64,000 bases of DNA from Ectobius pallidus. Taxonomy: Eukaryota; Arthropoda; Insecta; Blattodea; Ectobiidae. The notes under the pieces were generated by a model. It was given only the letters and a program-made list of their open reading frames with translations, searched no databases and was not told the origin of the DNA. This document shows, piece by piece, positions 9,680 to 20,999 of the stretch (the first letter of the stretch is position 1; every line of letters begins with the position of its first letter). The DNA is taken from assembly GCA_964059195.1 (NCBI GenBank), contig CAXKWD010000005.1, forward strand, positions 93,199,882 through 93,263,881, in the 5' to 3' direction. The translations under genes and the position numbers were made by a program.

Positions 9680-10104
9680 TGTTTATTGTACTATAAGGTG
9701 TAAATATATTATTAAATTAAATGTAACACAGTTTCAAAAAACATTTACGAGTTAATGTATTAATACAAAAAAAGTTATGTACAAATTGTTGTTGACTCTG
9801 GAATCATCCTACCCCAATGCCTTTCCGGAGCGAATGTGTAGTTAATATAGGCCTATATATTATATTAACTGTACATTATATATTATATACATTGAATACA
9901 AGTATTATTGCCTATGTAGAGGGCAATTATGGCTCCTAAATTACAATAAAGATTCAGCGATCCTCGATAAATTGTCAATTTTGAGTATTATCAAAACTTT
10001 CCATCATATATTATAGTAATTGTATTTCTGTGGGGTAAATGATGGAGCTCTCAAAGTGGTTCCACTAGGTTCGGGGTTCGAAATTAGTATTAAACGACAC
10101 CAAA

Positions 10105-10809
10105 CAATATTACTTTGAAGAACTCCATGTATACTTAAAAATATATTATAAATACATAGCCTATATATATACACATAATTTCTTTATGTGGCATTTATAT
10201 ATGTAGTACATACTATTTATACATATAGATATATATAAAACGTATATATTGGATTTATATAGAGTTTCAGCAGTGGAAGAACGGAAAATACGAAAGTTAC
10301 GTTTTTCCGCAAAATCCCGGAATTTACACATAAAGTTAAAATTACAACTTCTGAACGATTGAAGAAAAAACGTAAAGTAACATATATTCTTGAAGGAAAT
10401 TTAATGCTCTACGACTTCTTTCCTTGTGAATTTTTTGTAGGACGAATGTCCGAAGAATTAGCTAACGAAATAAGGCAAAAAACGCGAGGCAATTTTATTT
10501 TTTTTCAAATCATCTAATTTTGAGCACGGATATCTCGGAAATTAGGTGAGATAGCAAAAAAATGAATAGAATCAATCTTCTGGAGTATTTTGTCAGCTTT
10601 AATTTTGTATAGAAGGGTCTTAACGCTAGGACCCATATTTTCTGAGATATAAGTGAAAATCCGAAAAAAGGGACCTTCTAGGGGCCCCCCGCTCACCTCC
10701 TAGGAGTGGGGACTTTTAGTATGTTTACCTCCTTACTAGTCCAACCAATGTCCCAAAGTCAAAAATTGTGTTCCTTCCATTTCCCTCTACAACTTTTCAT
10801 TGACTGGAC
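10105..10809 (-). repeat. Right arm of long-TIR element 1
   Basis: Inverted copy of 6769-7470, ending ...TCATTGACTGGAC before the flanking TA. Similarity with the left arm fades inward around 10100 in AT-rich 'tatata' tracts. Confidence 0.8.
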
Positions 10810-10811
10810 TA

Positions 10812-11437
10812 CAACGACACTTGCAGCAATAATTGTGTACAGACAAGTGGTGATGATAGGCTATAAGTCCCGTTTTTTATCGGGATAGTCACCTTTTGGC
10901 GTGTCACGGCCGTCCCCTTTTTTAAATAAAATTCCAGAAATAAGTTCGAGAATGGAGTGTATCTGTACACCTTAATGGATTCCATGGTTTTAAGTACTGG
11001 TACTGGTACTGTCCAAAATTTGATGAGTATTTTCTCTGTAGCATGTTTTTTTGAGGGTGACAGTAGTTCTGCTTTTAGAAACTGTTCCATTTCAGTTGAA
11101 ACATATCCTAGAAATCTCGCGCAGGATAGGGAGGGGGATTTACTTTACTTACTTGGTGTCCTTGTTCCTTTACAACCCTCATCAAGCACGTGGTTTAGAA
11201 AATTAATTTTACCTCCCCCAACAGTGAAGCGATTTTCCCCCCATAACGCATCCAAGGTCGTGTTTCAAGAACGATGGAATGGCTTCTATAGAATATACAA
11301 ACAATATAAGACCAACCGTATAAAATTCGTCATTTAAAATTCCCGCAAATCCTATCCAATTTCCTCCGCGAGAGACTATTCAAATTATCCTGCTTGTTGA
11401 CAAAAAATGATTTCATTGTAGTTTGAAGTTTCGTTAC
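10812..11437. other. Unassigned sequence between two elements
   Basis: No recognisable gene. Short open stretches on both strands (for example minus 11090-10809) have no family features I can name. Includes a (GTACTG)-like short repeat near 10995. Confidence 0.4.
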
Positions 11438-11439
11438 TA

Positions 11440-12580
11440 CTGTGAGTCCCACGCAAGAGTTGGCCAGTGACGCGGGTTTCTGCGTCGCGGTGGGCACAGC
11501 TCCAACTCCCGAGCGATCGGGTGAAATATCTACGCAAATAAAGCCGCTTTCGGTTTAATGGTTCAGGTTCTCACATCTACAGTTGGAATTACAATGAAAA
11601 TAACCACGTACCTCATCACAAGATATGTCGGAAATGCCCTCCTCTTGCATCCACACAACACTGGCACCTTTTTAGGAATTATTCTTTCACGCTCATAAGT
11701 TCAGCTTCCGAGACAGATTTAATTTCTCTTGTGAGATTGTCTTTTTAAGTTCTTCTAATGTTTGGGAAATTCACATATACACTTTATTTTTAAATTTCCC
11801 CATAAATAAGTCACATAAGCCTACTGTTAGAAGAACGTAAAGACAATATCACAAGAGAAATTAACTCTGTCTCGTAAGCTGAACTTACGAGCGTGAAAGA
11901 ATATTTCCTTAAAAGGTGCCAGTGTTGTGTGGATGCAACAGGAGGGCATTTCCAACGTCTCTTGTGATAAAATACGTGGTTATTTTCATTGTAATTCCAA
12001 CTGTGAATGTGAGAACCTGAATCGTTTCACCGATCAAGGCTTTATTTGCATAGATATTTCACCCGATCGCGTGGAAGTTGGAGCTGTGCCCGCCGCAACG
12101 CAGAAACCCGCGTCATTGTGGGATATGCATAAAAGAGAGTATGAAGTTTATACTCGCAGATTTCAAGTATATACTTGCAGTCGTATGCATAAAAATCCAG
12201 CGGATTCCCCCACCCACTGCGCCCACGTGACAAGACGCTCTTTGTACTCTGTCGCATAGCACTGTTTCAATTCCGCATGCATAAAGATCGAGCGGGTTCA
12301 GCATATGCTAGGAAATTTGTGAGCTACCAAATTCGACACTCACTGCTTTCTACTCGGGTGATTCGCACGGAATATATGGACATTCCAGAAAGAAGGAAAA
12401 CTACAAATAATGTAGGGACAGCCCCCTGGCGTTGTAGACGAGCCGGAAACAACCCCTGCAGCTTTTTCTTACGAAAATTTGCGAAAATAAAATTTGTGAT
12501 TTTTTATTTTTAATTCCTCTGCCAGTACTAGGTACTATATGTAGAGGAAATATTGGCGAACTCTTGCGTGGGATTCACTG
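11440..12580. mobile_element. Foldback (long inverted repeat) element
   Basis: The left arm, 11440 to about 11763, is inverted as about 11823-12580, leaving a ~60-bp loop. Examples: 'cgcgggtttctgcg' (11478) against 'cgcagaaacccgcg' (12100), and 'gagggcatttcc' (right arm) against 'ggaaatgccctc' (left arm). The ends are C(A/T)GTGA(A/G)TCCCACGCA with TA at 11438-11439 and 12581-12582. The right arm is split by a 433-bp insert. No coding capacity. Confidence 0.8.
12119..12551. mobile_element. 433-bp unclassified insert in the foldback arm
   Basis: Removing it restores the collinearity of the right arm with the left arm. It is bounded by ATTG at 12115-12118 and 12552-12555, a possible 4-bp target duplication. 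It contains three 'atgcataaa' words (about 12125, 12185 and 12278) and no long ORF. Class unknown. Confidence 0.6.
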
Positions 12581-12608
12581 TAGAATGCATCACAAGTCGG
12601 GGTAACAG

Positions 12609-15305
12609 CAGTAGCGGCTCGTGGCTCAAAACGAGAGTGTGCTGCAAATACCATTTCATACAGCAAACTTAAAATATTTAATAAATGAGCAGTAGGCTTA
12701 CTTACATAATTACTGTCTCAGAGTGAAGTTCATGCGACGTTCCTTCTTTCTACAGAAGTTATCGATGACTTTTGTGTTGAATCCATCCATGTTTGCAACC
12801 ATCTTTTTCTCTATGGAAAGCATTGCAAGAGCTGTAAGTCGTTCTTGTGACATGGTATTCCTTAGGAATGTCTTTATCCTCTTCAGGGTAGAAAAGCATC
12901 TTTCTGGTTCTGCTGTGGTCATAGGAGTGGTGACTATAATCCTGAGAAGCTTTGTTATTTCGGAGAATGTTCCTACCAAATTGTTTTTAATCATAAGCTC
13001 GAGTAGTGGAACAGCTCCATCAATTTTCCTGTAATCATTTCTTTCATACAAGACACTCAGTTCTGTTCTCAATCTGCTCTTCTCCAGCATATTGTAAGAT
13101 TGTACAGCAGAGTCGAGTACTTTTTCTGGGAAGTATTTAAAAAATTCTGGAAAGTATAAAGAATCTACCAGTTTTGCTGCTTCTAGATGATCCAAAGATT
13201 GAAAGCGATGACGAGCTTCTTGAAGGATTCGATTACACACTTCCTTGGCATCGGCATTTCTATGTGACTGCTTCCTTCGTTTATTGCCAGCTGGAACTTC
13301 ACTGTCAGCGTTATATGTGGATTCCCTTATCCCACTAATTGCCTCGATAAAAATGTTGTTTGGACGGCATCAGTCAACCTTGCTTGCAACACATTATACA
13401 ATATATCTACGTGAGGCATTATTTTATGGAAGAATGTGAGCCAGAAAATAAATTCTTCATTTTCTAAAAAAAGGCGGAGTCCCGAAGCTTCCAGAACAGT
13501 CTTGGTAGATGATGATGACTTCCCCAATTCCAAGAAACACTCTAACAGGCTGTCTTTATTTTCATATACCACATTTACCGTTCTGGATTTAAAGTTCCAT
13601 CTAGTTGAAGAACCACCAGGAATCCTTCGAGAAACCACTTCGTTTAATTTGGACTGTCGTTGTGGTGACCTTGAAAAGAAGGTTGGAAACCCTGACAAGT
13701 TACAGAAGAATATTCTGGCTGCGGCATTTTGTGATGCAGCTTTTTGCATCACTAAATTCAACTGATGGGCATAGCAGTGTATGTAATGGGCATTGGGGAA
13801 ACGGCTTTTTATTTTTGCCTGAACCCCACCATCATATGTTTGTGCAATAATTTTATTAGGATTATCTTTGAAAATTTCACCAATTACTCTTAAAATGCAC
13901 TCTGATATTGCTTCAGCATCCTGCCCTTCTGGATTGAAAAACCCCCAAATTCTTTCACAAGGAACACCATTTATTTCATATCGAAACACGATAAAGAATT
14001 GCGTTTGGTCTGAAACATCTGTGCTTTCATCCGCCAAGATGGCAACGACCTCAGCATTCCTCATTTCTTATATTATCTTCTCACGACACACTTGTAACAT
14101 GGAATCCAGTAGTTCGTTTTTAATTGTTTTGGAGGTTCCCTTGAAAACCCGATTTGATTCCATGTGCTCTTTCACAGCACTATCTAAACTGCTCATAAAG
14201 TCAACAAGTCCCAAGAAAATGCCCGGATTGTCAGACATTTCAGTCTCATCATGTCCCCGTAACGCGAGTTCAAATGTACCACAGAACTTGATACAGTCAA
14301 TAATTCTTGAAAGGATATATCTGTTCTTTTCCACTTGGTCATTGTGTGATCGTATGGCATCATGATAAGCACGGCTTAATTGTGTTGCAATATTTACACT
14401 TCCAATTGCAGCTAAATTCAAGACATTATGGATGTGAGTCTTGTTGTCGTTGTGATTTTTGCTCAACGCTTTAAGGTGACCAAAATCCTTTACACCCGTT
14501 GCTGACCATGCTGGTGCACCAGTATTCCCGAACAGGAGGCAGGGGAAACAAAACAGTAAGTTCCTTACTTGGCACCCGCAAAGCCAATCATATGATTGAT
14601 ATATATCAGGTTTAAAACGCCTGCTGTAAGGAGCCCTGTTTTTACCACTACCCACCTGCGTCATATTTAAATTTGGAGTAGGCCTCCCCAGTTTTTTTAT
14701 GACTACTTTTTCCTCCAATTGCCTGGAAGAAAAAGGCGTCCTTAGCAAGCTGTCCACCGAATTCATATTTCCACATTCACAAGCCAAACGCTATGCTAGC
14801 ACTGAATCACTCGTCTGAAAGCACGTGTTTAAACACAAGACACAGTAATGCTTCTAGTGGCTAAAACCACAACTACAGATTCATCTATATTCCAACAGAT
14901 GTCGCGGCAAGTGTCTTTTGTGTCAGCAAGGTCACAGCGCGCCAGTGAGACGTGGAGAAATTACAAGTACATCTTCAAAATCTCGTGAATGCAATTCAAC
15001 GGCAGCTCGTTCTTCACGTTAAAAGCAGCTTACACGTCACAAAGTCAAGCGTAAGCATGACGTCACACCCTACGAATGATGAGCTGCTTGCCAATTTATT
15101 GCATTCACGAGGCGGAAAAGATAATATTCACATTACCGACTTCCATTCTCCAGCATAAAAGCTAAGGGATTCTCGCGTGGACGCGCCAAGTTCAAAACCT
15201 AAGTAAAAGAAAATAGAGTATTGCGTTTGAAAATAACATTATACGACGAGCAGAAAACAAGCTGTGTGCTGTAGCACTGCAGCACTATAGGAGAAACCGC
15301 CACTG
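12609..15305 (-). mobile_element. hAT transposon, ZMYM1-like, complete
   Basis: A 2697-bp element flanked by a perfect 8-bp duplication GGTAACAG (12601-12608, 15306-15313). The imperfect TIRs read CAGTAGCGGCTC and CAGTGGCGGTTT. It carries one minus-strand transposase gene with only two visible breaks. The 8-bp target site, CAGTGGCGG ends and C-terminal dimerisation domain together identify a hAT. Confidence 0.93.
12710..14766 (-). pseudogene. hAT transposase, zinc finger MYM-type protein 1-like
   Basis: Translation starts at the first ATG (14766, MNSVDSLLRTPF). A TTF-type zinc-binding region follows (YDWLCGCQVRNLLFCFPCLLF), then the DDE/RNase H-like core with ILADESTDVSDQTQFF and IHCYAHQLNLVMQ (CxxHxLNLV motif), SSTRWNFKSR, and the C-terminal hAT dimerisation segment TTAEPERCFSTLKRIK. 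Two lesions are visible: an in-frame TAA between REKII and EMRNAEV at about 14065-14067, and a one-base frame change near 13355. The C-terminal part runs to a stop at 12710. The length suits this hAT subfamily. The gene fills the element, so it is the autonomous transposase, recently inactivated or broken by sequencing error. Confidence 0.9.
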
Positions 15306-15313
15306 GGTAACAG

Positions 15314-15904
15314 CTTCTAAAATACGAGTATATGAATCGGTTACAGGTTGATGTGAGTCTACTGCATTTTCATATCTATGAAGGCTTAAGAATCTGAAGT
15401 GAAATATTGTAAGCAATCAACAGCCAGGGGTTTCGCTACATATTATATTCCACCGGATAAATATGTCTACAGACGTCCATTTGAGCATCTGCAATCTGAT
15501 TTTTCCAGAGTCCGGAAACACCACATTCTTCTCACTGTCTAATAATAAATTGCCAACATGCTATTGCGCGCTTTGTCTCAGAATTGCAAACATCTTAGCA
15601 CTATCCATATTGCCGTCTATTCAAATTATCCCTCTTTACTCTTTGCGTTTATGTCTGTTTCTGTTTACATATTTGGGAAGGAGTTAAATTGATTTGCTTG
15701 GGGTGTCCCGTTTTCTTGTCAGAATATTATGTTCACCCTACCTAATGACATGTTAGTGGAATGTTGTTGATAGTGTTGATAAAAATACAACGTAAGTGAC
15801 TCACACGACTTTCTCTACCTTAAACTGAATTGTGCGACCCGTTCGCATTATATTCTGAATACATGGGGCCTCTGAGACGAACTGAATAAAGGAATCTTGG
15901 ATAA
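15314..15904. other. Unassigned sequence
   Basis: No recognised repeat terminus, exon or promoter. The small open frame 15463-15687 shows no family feature. Confidence 0.35.
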
Positions 15905-16215
15905 TGGAAAGTAAAGTGAAGTGTTCCCTATCCAGGCCATGGTTGCCCAAAGGGTTCCAGGAGGTCCAGGCTCCAAGATTTTTAGATATTCGGAACGTGA
16001 AGGTGGTAAGGTTGTCGGCCTTACGCACCGGCCTCCTTTACCCCAGGATTGCTCCTGGTACTCATTTGTTAGAGGCTGAGTCGACCCCAGGACCATAGTG
16101 ACACCAGAAGGATTAGGCCATTAGTTGAAAACTCCAACGACCGCATCGGAGATCGAACCCGCGACCTTCCGGTTTGTAGCGCAACGCGTGCCTCCGTGCA
16201 AGCGCTAGCCTACTT
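15905..16215 (-). mobile_element. tRNA-derived SINE, family A, second copy
   Basis: Same body as 805-1104 ('gtgttccctatccaggcc', 'ctcctggtactcattt', 'ggctgagtcgacccc'). On the minus strand, box B is GGTTCGATCTC near 16150-16160. The head ends in a GC-rich stretch near 16205. Confidence 0.8.
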
Positions 16216-16324
16216 GAAAAGGCACATACTAATATAATTTCATGTCTTTGTAATATAAATCCCCTGTTTAGCATCGGCAAGCGATCTTAGTACAGACCCT
16301 AAAAGTACGAAAATGTCGTGACAC

Positions 16325-17050
16325 CGGCAGGTGCCCGCGGCTTCGCCCACGATAATTAATTGAAAAATTAAAAATTAAGAGTATAATAATTATTAATGCA
16401 TTATATTGATTAACACTTGCACGCGAATCATTCATAAACTAAACCATTAATAATTAATGAAACAGCTAAAATTCCGGCTTTAGAGTACATTCCACGATTA
16501 GAAAGCGCCACCTGGGGAAACGATCTCAGATTCGATTATGCGGTTCCAAAGCTACCTGCGAACACATAATATGTGTTGTTTCTCAACTGTTTGTTGACAG
16601 ATGAATACGATGTGAATTTGATTTGATAAATTCATTGTAATTTTCAGAAATCATATAATTTTTCAAGGGAAGGAGTGGTTTGTTCGGATTTTTATTGTCC
16701 GCGATACTTCCAGGGTTAAACTATCAATATATTATAGCTGGTGCCCGCGGCTTCACCCGCTACTATTAATTGACTCCAGGATTTTTAAGAAATTTACACT
16801 GGCAGTTTATTAAAAATGTTTTTGGTTCAGAGCTATGAAAATTCTAAGTAAAAATAAAATCACAATATTTGTTCATTGTGTTCATTTCACTTAGGCCTTA
16901 TATAATAAAGAAACTGTTTTCCTAATTTTGTACTCTTCGTGAAAGTTTAGACTGCGAAAGACGAACATCGCCGAGTATACCCGATGCCTCACGAAGTGAG
17001 AGAGCAAGCTCGCTATTTAGGGCCGTTGAATTGTATAAGAGTAGATGCTT
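16325..17050 (-). mobile_element. Helitron-like block with two 3' hairpins
   Basis: Two Helitron-type 3' hairpins in minus orientation, 'gtgcccgcggcttcgccc' (16332) and 'gtgcccgcggcttcaccc' (16741), each followed by 'ttaattga'. The first includes 'ctaaaattccggcttta' and 'gatctcagattcga' from family 1. The whole block recurs inverted at 31210-31880. Confidence 0.6.
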
Positions 17051-17059
17051 CTTATCATT

Positions 17060-17575
17060 TTGGAAGATGTCTAGTTCCTTTTTGATATATTTTAACTTTC
17101 TATCCCCTACTGTAGGCTTTACAGTAGAAAGTAGTTGGCGGAGTTTTAAGCATTAATGCAGTCCTTTTCTTAAAGGACTGCCTTTAAAATGGTGACTATT
17201 AGAAAAGCCCTTTAATTGTCCTTTCTTTTAGTGCTGTCCTTTTTTTTTTCAGCGAGTTGAGAACAGTTTTCAGATTATTAAGGGTCTTTCTCATACTTGT
17301 AGACCATGATATACTTTTTTTTTTTTTAATCTTGAACTTTTTTACATAATGTATTCAATTTATATACATATAGATTATCAAGAGGCCATTAAAAAAACAA
17401 GTTTTTTCTTTTTTTTAACATGTCTAAATACAGATTTAAGCTAAAAATATGCAGAGTATTGTATTCTTATGTTATTGTGTAATGTGTACAATCAATTATA
17501 AATGTAGAAAATAAACTAATAATAATAAAAAGTAAAGAATTAAAAATGTGGGAGGAACAGAATGGCTATGAGTGG
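17060..17575. other. AT-rich sequence with T-rich runs
   Basis: Several T-runs (for example near 17241 and 17314) and a short inverted pair 'cagtccttttcttaaaggactg' (about 17160-17181), a possible small hairpin. No gene. Confidence 0.35.
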
Positions 17576-17579
17576 TGAA

Positions 17580-17790
17580 GAGGAGGCCATTTTGAAAAAA
17601 GAATTTACTATTTCCTAGATATTATGTTAAAAAACTTAAATTTAAGCTGGACTTTTCCTCCCAAGAACTCTGCAGGTTTTCAGATTGTTCAGACTTTTAT
17701 TCAAGGTCCATTTTCAGTTTCTACAGATGAAAGCAGTGATAAAAACAAACTCCAAACTGTACCATATTGTTATTAACGGTATATTAGTAT
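17580..17790 (+). pseudogene. hAT transposase fragment (central part)
   Basis: The frame around 17690-17775 reads FIQGPFSVSTDESSDKNK before a stop. This matches the hAT core motif SVATDASNKxNKK, where D is the first catalytic Asp. A C-terminal dimerisation fragment of the same kind of transposase sits at 25693-25800 in the same orientation. The two may be pieces of one old element split by later insertions. Confidence 0.5.
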
Positions 17791-18322
17791 AATGTGTTGT
17801 ACATTTAGCTTCGCCCCCCCCCCTCCACATCCCTCCTTTTCACTCTGTGTGTCTGTTCTTTATTTTAAAACTTTTCACTTGGACGCACTGTGTCTGCTAT
17901 TGAATATTATCGTTTTCAAAAATAGCTTAAAAACTATAAAAATATTTGTCATGTGTAGGTCTAACGTGTCAACCTTTGAAACTTTTTAATAAAGTCAAGG
18001 AAGAAATCGGTTCCGGTATTTTCCCCCTAACTCTCTTCACTAGGCTATTATTAAGATCATTATGTAACTATTGCAGTCTTATCTTGGCGAGAAGGAATGA
18101 CAGTTTTATGCCCCTTTCATGTCCCTTTTGTGAAAGAGAAATGTGTAGCAGTGTTCTTGAATTTGATAAATGACAAAACGTTGCTATATTTTGTAGACAG
18201 GATACAAAATTGCGCGTTTACTGTAGTTGGCAACATTACTGGATAATGAACTGGTTTTCAGCTTGATACTGTTATCTAGCAGACAAGCATGAGTGGGAAA
18301 AAACCTGATATTATTATTAATA

Positions 18323-19036
18323 GTCCAGTGTATAGATATAATCCACCTTGCATTAATTAGGGTAAAAGAATTTTCTTTCTTATATTGTTTGGTATTGTAA
18401 GAGTAATGTAAATCTAAGTTTTCGACCTCGAAAGCCCTAGGGACAACTTTCTGTGAGCAAAAAACCTCGAAATTTTCGCACTTTTTTAAGTTTATCGGAA
18501 AAATCTCTTAGATATCTACTCCTCGCAAACATTTGTCTATCACCATTCGAAAGAACATAAAATTTCCTGCAAAATGCATTGGTCAAACTTTAATTTACAT
18601 GTAGTATTACAGGTACTATAGTACTTGGAATTTTTAAAAAATATATTAAAAGGCGTGTATTGGCCCATTTTATCCATTTATGGCGGTTTATGTAGTCTAT
18701 TATGCGTTTTAGTTATGAATGACCATTCATTATGTATATGTACATGTATTACAAGGTTACCTTGGGGAGGGGTCAAATTCGATGAACATAAATTTACTAC
18801 CAGATAACATAGAAAGTTCAAAATCCGTTTAAAATTACGTAACTTATGTGTAAAAAAATATTTTTGAATTCCTTTTTTTAAAGCGAGGTCTACTGTTCAC
18901 AGTAGCATACTGCCCATGTAAGGTAAATAAATCACAGAATTTCTTAATTATAATGCCACTTTGTAATTTTATTCGTATTTAAGTTGAAAGGTGGGAGAAA
19001 TGAGTCAGGAAACGTTGTGATGAGAGGAGGGGTTCT
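18323..19036 (+). repeat. Left arm of long-TIR element 2
   Basis: Inverted relative to about 20283-20997 along its whole length, ending inward at 'gatgagaggaggggttctg'. Confidence 0.85.
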
Positions 19037-19107
19037 GTCGGTCTGTTGGTCTTAAATAGGCTAGCGGACAGTGGAGACAAGGGAAGGTCTATGTGCAATA
19101 TATTGTG

Positions 19108-20335
19108 ATGCCATGGAAACTTACTGCAGTGATTACAGTGTCATCTGAGCAGCATGTAGACGCATGGCCCTCTCGAGTGGATCGAGACAAGGATGATACA
19201 CTGAAACTGAAGCTATGTTTTGTTCAGCACGATCCGTTTCCCATAACAGACTCTATAATGTTAATAAACAGTGGAGTAGTAGGTGAAAAGCAGGGTAATT
19301 GTCAATGGTCCCAAGAAGTAGGCAAGACCTGTATGGCAAAAATGATTGGTAAAAACTTCAAAAGCCTACACTTGAAACGAAATGATAAAGTTATTACACT
19401 TGCTGATGTCACGAACACCTTGAAAATTGATTTCGAACAGGTGACCACTGTTGATGCATTGATATTGTTTCAGAGAACCTGCATAGCAAAGACTTGAAGA
19501 GGTACTTCACCTACGAACATAGGATTATGAAAGGGTACCAAATCATTACAAAGTTTTCAAGCCTCTAGATATCCAAATATCGTTTCTGAAATGTACGTTG
19601 GTTATTGTCATTCATAAAGTACTGTGGCAAAGCAATGAATCATTTGATTTTATCTGCAAGAGGTACGTCAGCTATGTTAAGAAGCAATATGAGTCGGAAT
19701 TAATTATCGTGTTTGATGGATACCTAAATGATGTGAATCAGCGAGATACTAAAAGTTCAGAAAGGGTTCGCCGTTCCAAGATAGAGTTCAGCTGATATAA
19801 TTTTTTATGAGAAAACATTCCCTGCTGTTTCCCAATAGAAGTTCTTGGGGATGACAGTAATAAAAGTCGTCTCTTACAAATGTTGAAAAAACATTTCGAA
19901 AATATTTGCAAGTATTACAGGCAGTAGAAGACGCAGATGTGCTTATAGTTACTACAGCTATGTCAAAAGTAGCCACTTAGGATAGCGTCGTTGTAAGTGA
20001 GGATACTGGCATGCTTGTACTCCTGTCCGGGATACCCAATTCAAGCCAAAACATACACCTTCTCAAATCAGGAAGGAGTGGCAAACATGACGCTCACTTC
20101 AGAACCTCATATCAATATGATCCAATGTATCTTCTATATATTCATGCTTTTAGTGGTTGAGATACCACCTGAATTCCATTTGACCATGAAAAAACAAAAC
20201 TTTTCATTGCAAAGAACCAAGCTTGAAAAAATATACTTCAGTTTTTACAAGTTTACTGCAACCAAGGAAGAAATCAGCCATGCAGGACCCCTCCGCTCAT
20301 CACAACGTTCGCTGACTCATTTCTCCCACCTTTGA
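19108..20335 (+). pseudogene. FEN/PIN-like multidomain transposon protein (decayed)
   Basis: Homologue of the gene in element 1. The N-terminal open segment from ATG 19108 to 19494 carries EQHVDAWPSRVDRD, FVQHDPFP, NSGVVGEKQGNC, LKRNDKVITLADV and TTVDALILFQRTCIAK. It is followed by DLKRYFTYEH (from about 19492). A second segment (19598-19792) has VIHKVLWQSNESFDF, then ELIIVFDGY, then RVRRSK. A third (about 19909-20250) reads QAVEDADVLIVTTAM, DSVVVSEDTGMLVLL and YLLYIHAFSG, with stops where Cys of GCDTT is expected. The acidic residues EDAD and SEDT match the PIN/FEN pattern, with one Asp replaced by Gly. The reading ends inside the right arm, so the Cys-rich C-terminus is missing. Confidence 0.72.
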
Positions 20336-20997
20336 ATCTAAATACGAATAAAATCAAAAAGTGGCATTATAATGAAGCGATTCTGTGATTTATTTACCTT
20401 ACACAGGCAGTATGCTACTGTGAACAGTAGACCTCGCATAAAAAAGGAATTAATTTTTTTTTAACCTAAGTTACGTAATTTTAAACGGATTTTGAACGTT
20501 CTATGTTATCTGGTCGTAAATTTATGTTCATCGAATTTGACCCCCCAAAGGTAACCTTGTAATACATGCACATATACATAATGAATAGTCATTCATAACT
20601 AAAACGCATAATGGACTACATAAACCGCCATAAATGGATAAAATGGACCAATACGCACCTTTTAATATATTTTTTAAATATTCCAAGTACTATAGTACCT
20701 GTAATACTACATGTAAATTAAAGTTTGACCAATGCATTTTGCAGGAACTTTTATGCTCTTTCGAATGGTTATAGACAAATGTTTGCGAGGAGTTGACATC
20801 TGGGAGATTTTCCCGATAAACTGAAAAAAGTGCGAAAATTTCGAGGTATTTTGCTCACAGAAAGTTGTCCCTAGGGCTTTCGAGGTCGAAAATTTAGATT
20901 TACACTACTCTTACTATACCAAACAATATAAGAAAGAAAAATCTTTTACCCTAATTAATGCAAGGTGGACCCTTTTTTCGCTACCTATATACTGGAC
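20283..20997 (-). repeat. Right arm of long-TIR element 2
   Basis: Inverted copy of 18323-19036. Its inner edge overlaps the last readable part of the pseudogene. Confidence 0.85.
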
Positions 20998-20999
20998 TA

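Larger units (their letters stand above)
6769..10809. mobile_element. Long-TIR element 1 (TA-GTCCAGT termini, FEN-like gene)
   Basis: The outer left arm (6769-about 7470) is the reverse complement of the right arm (about 10105-10809). Both begin GTC(C/A)AGTCAATGA and share 'gtagagggaaatggaagga' and long collinear blocks such as 'tgcctcgcgttttttgcc'. TA flanks both ends (6767-6768, 10810-10811). A third arm copy, in the left orientation, starts at TA-GTCCAGTCAATGA 7478, so the element may be 7478-10809 with a solo arm or an older copy attached. Inside is a decayed gene (7995-9679). Element 2 at 18.3 kb has the same terminal heptamer and a homologous gene. I assign no established superfamily. 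Confidence 0.8.
18323..20997. mobile_element. Long-TIR element 2 (TA-GTCCAGT termini, FEN-like gene)
   Basis: Two ~715-bp inverted arms (18323 to about 19036, and about 20283 to 20997) surround a central pseudogene. The ends read TAGTCCAGTGTATAG and, on the minus strand, TAGTCCAGTATATAG, with TA at 18321-18322 and 20998-20999. The arms share blocks such as 'tttcgaggtcgaaaa' / 'ttttcgacctcgaaa' and 'ggtgggagaaatgagtca' with its inverse. Beyond the terminal GTCCAGT the arms look unrelated to those of element 1, yet the enclosed proteins are homologous. Confidence 0.88.
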
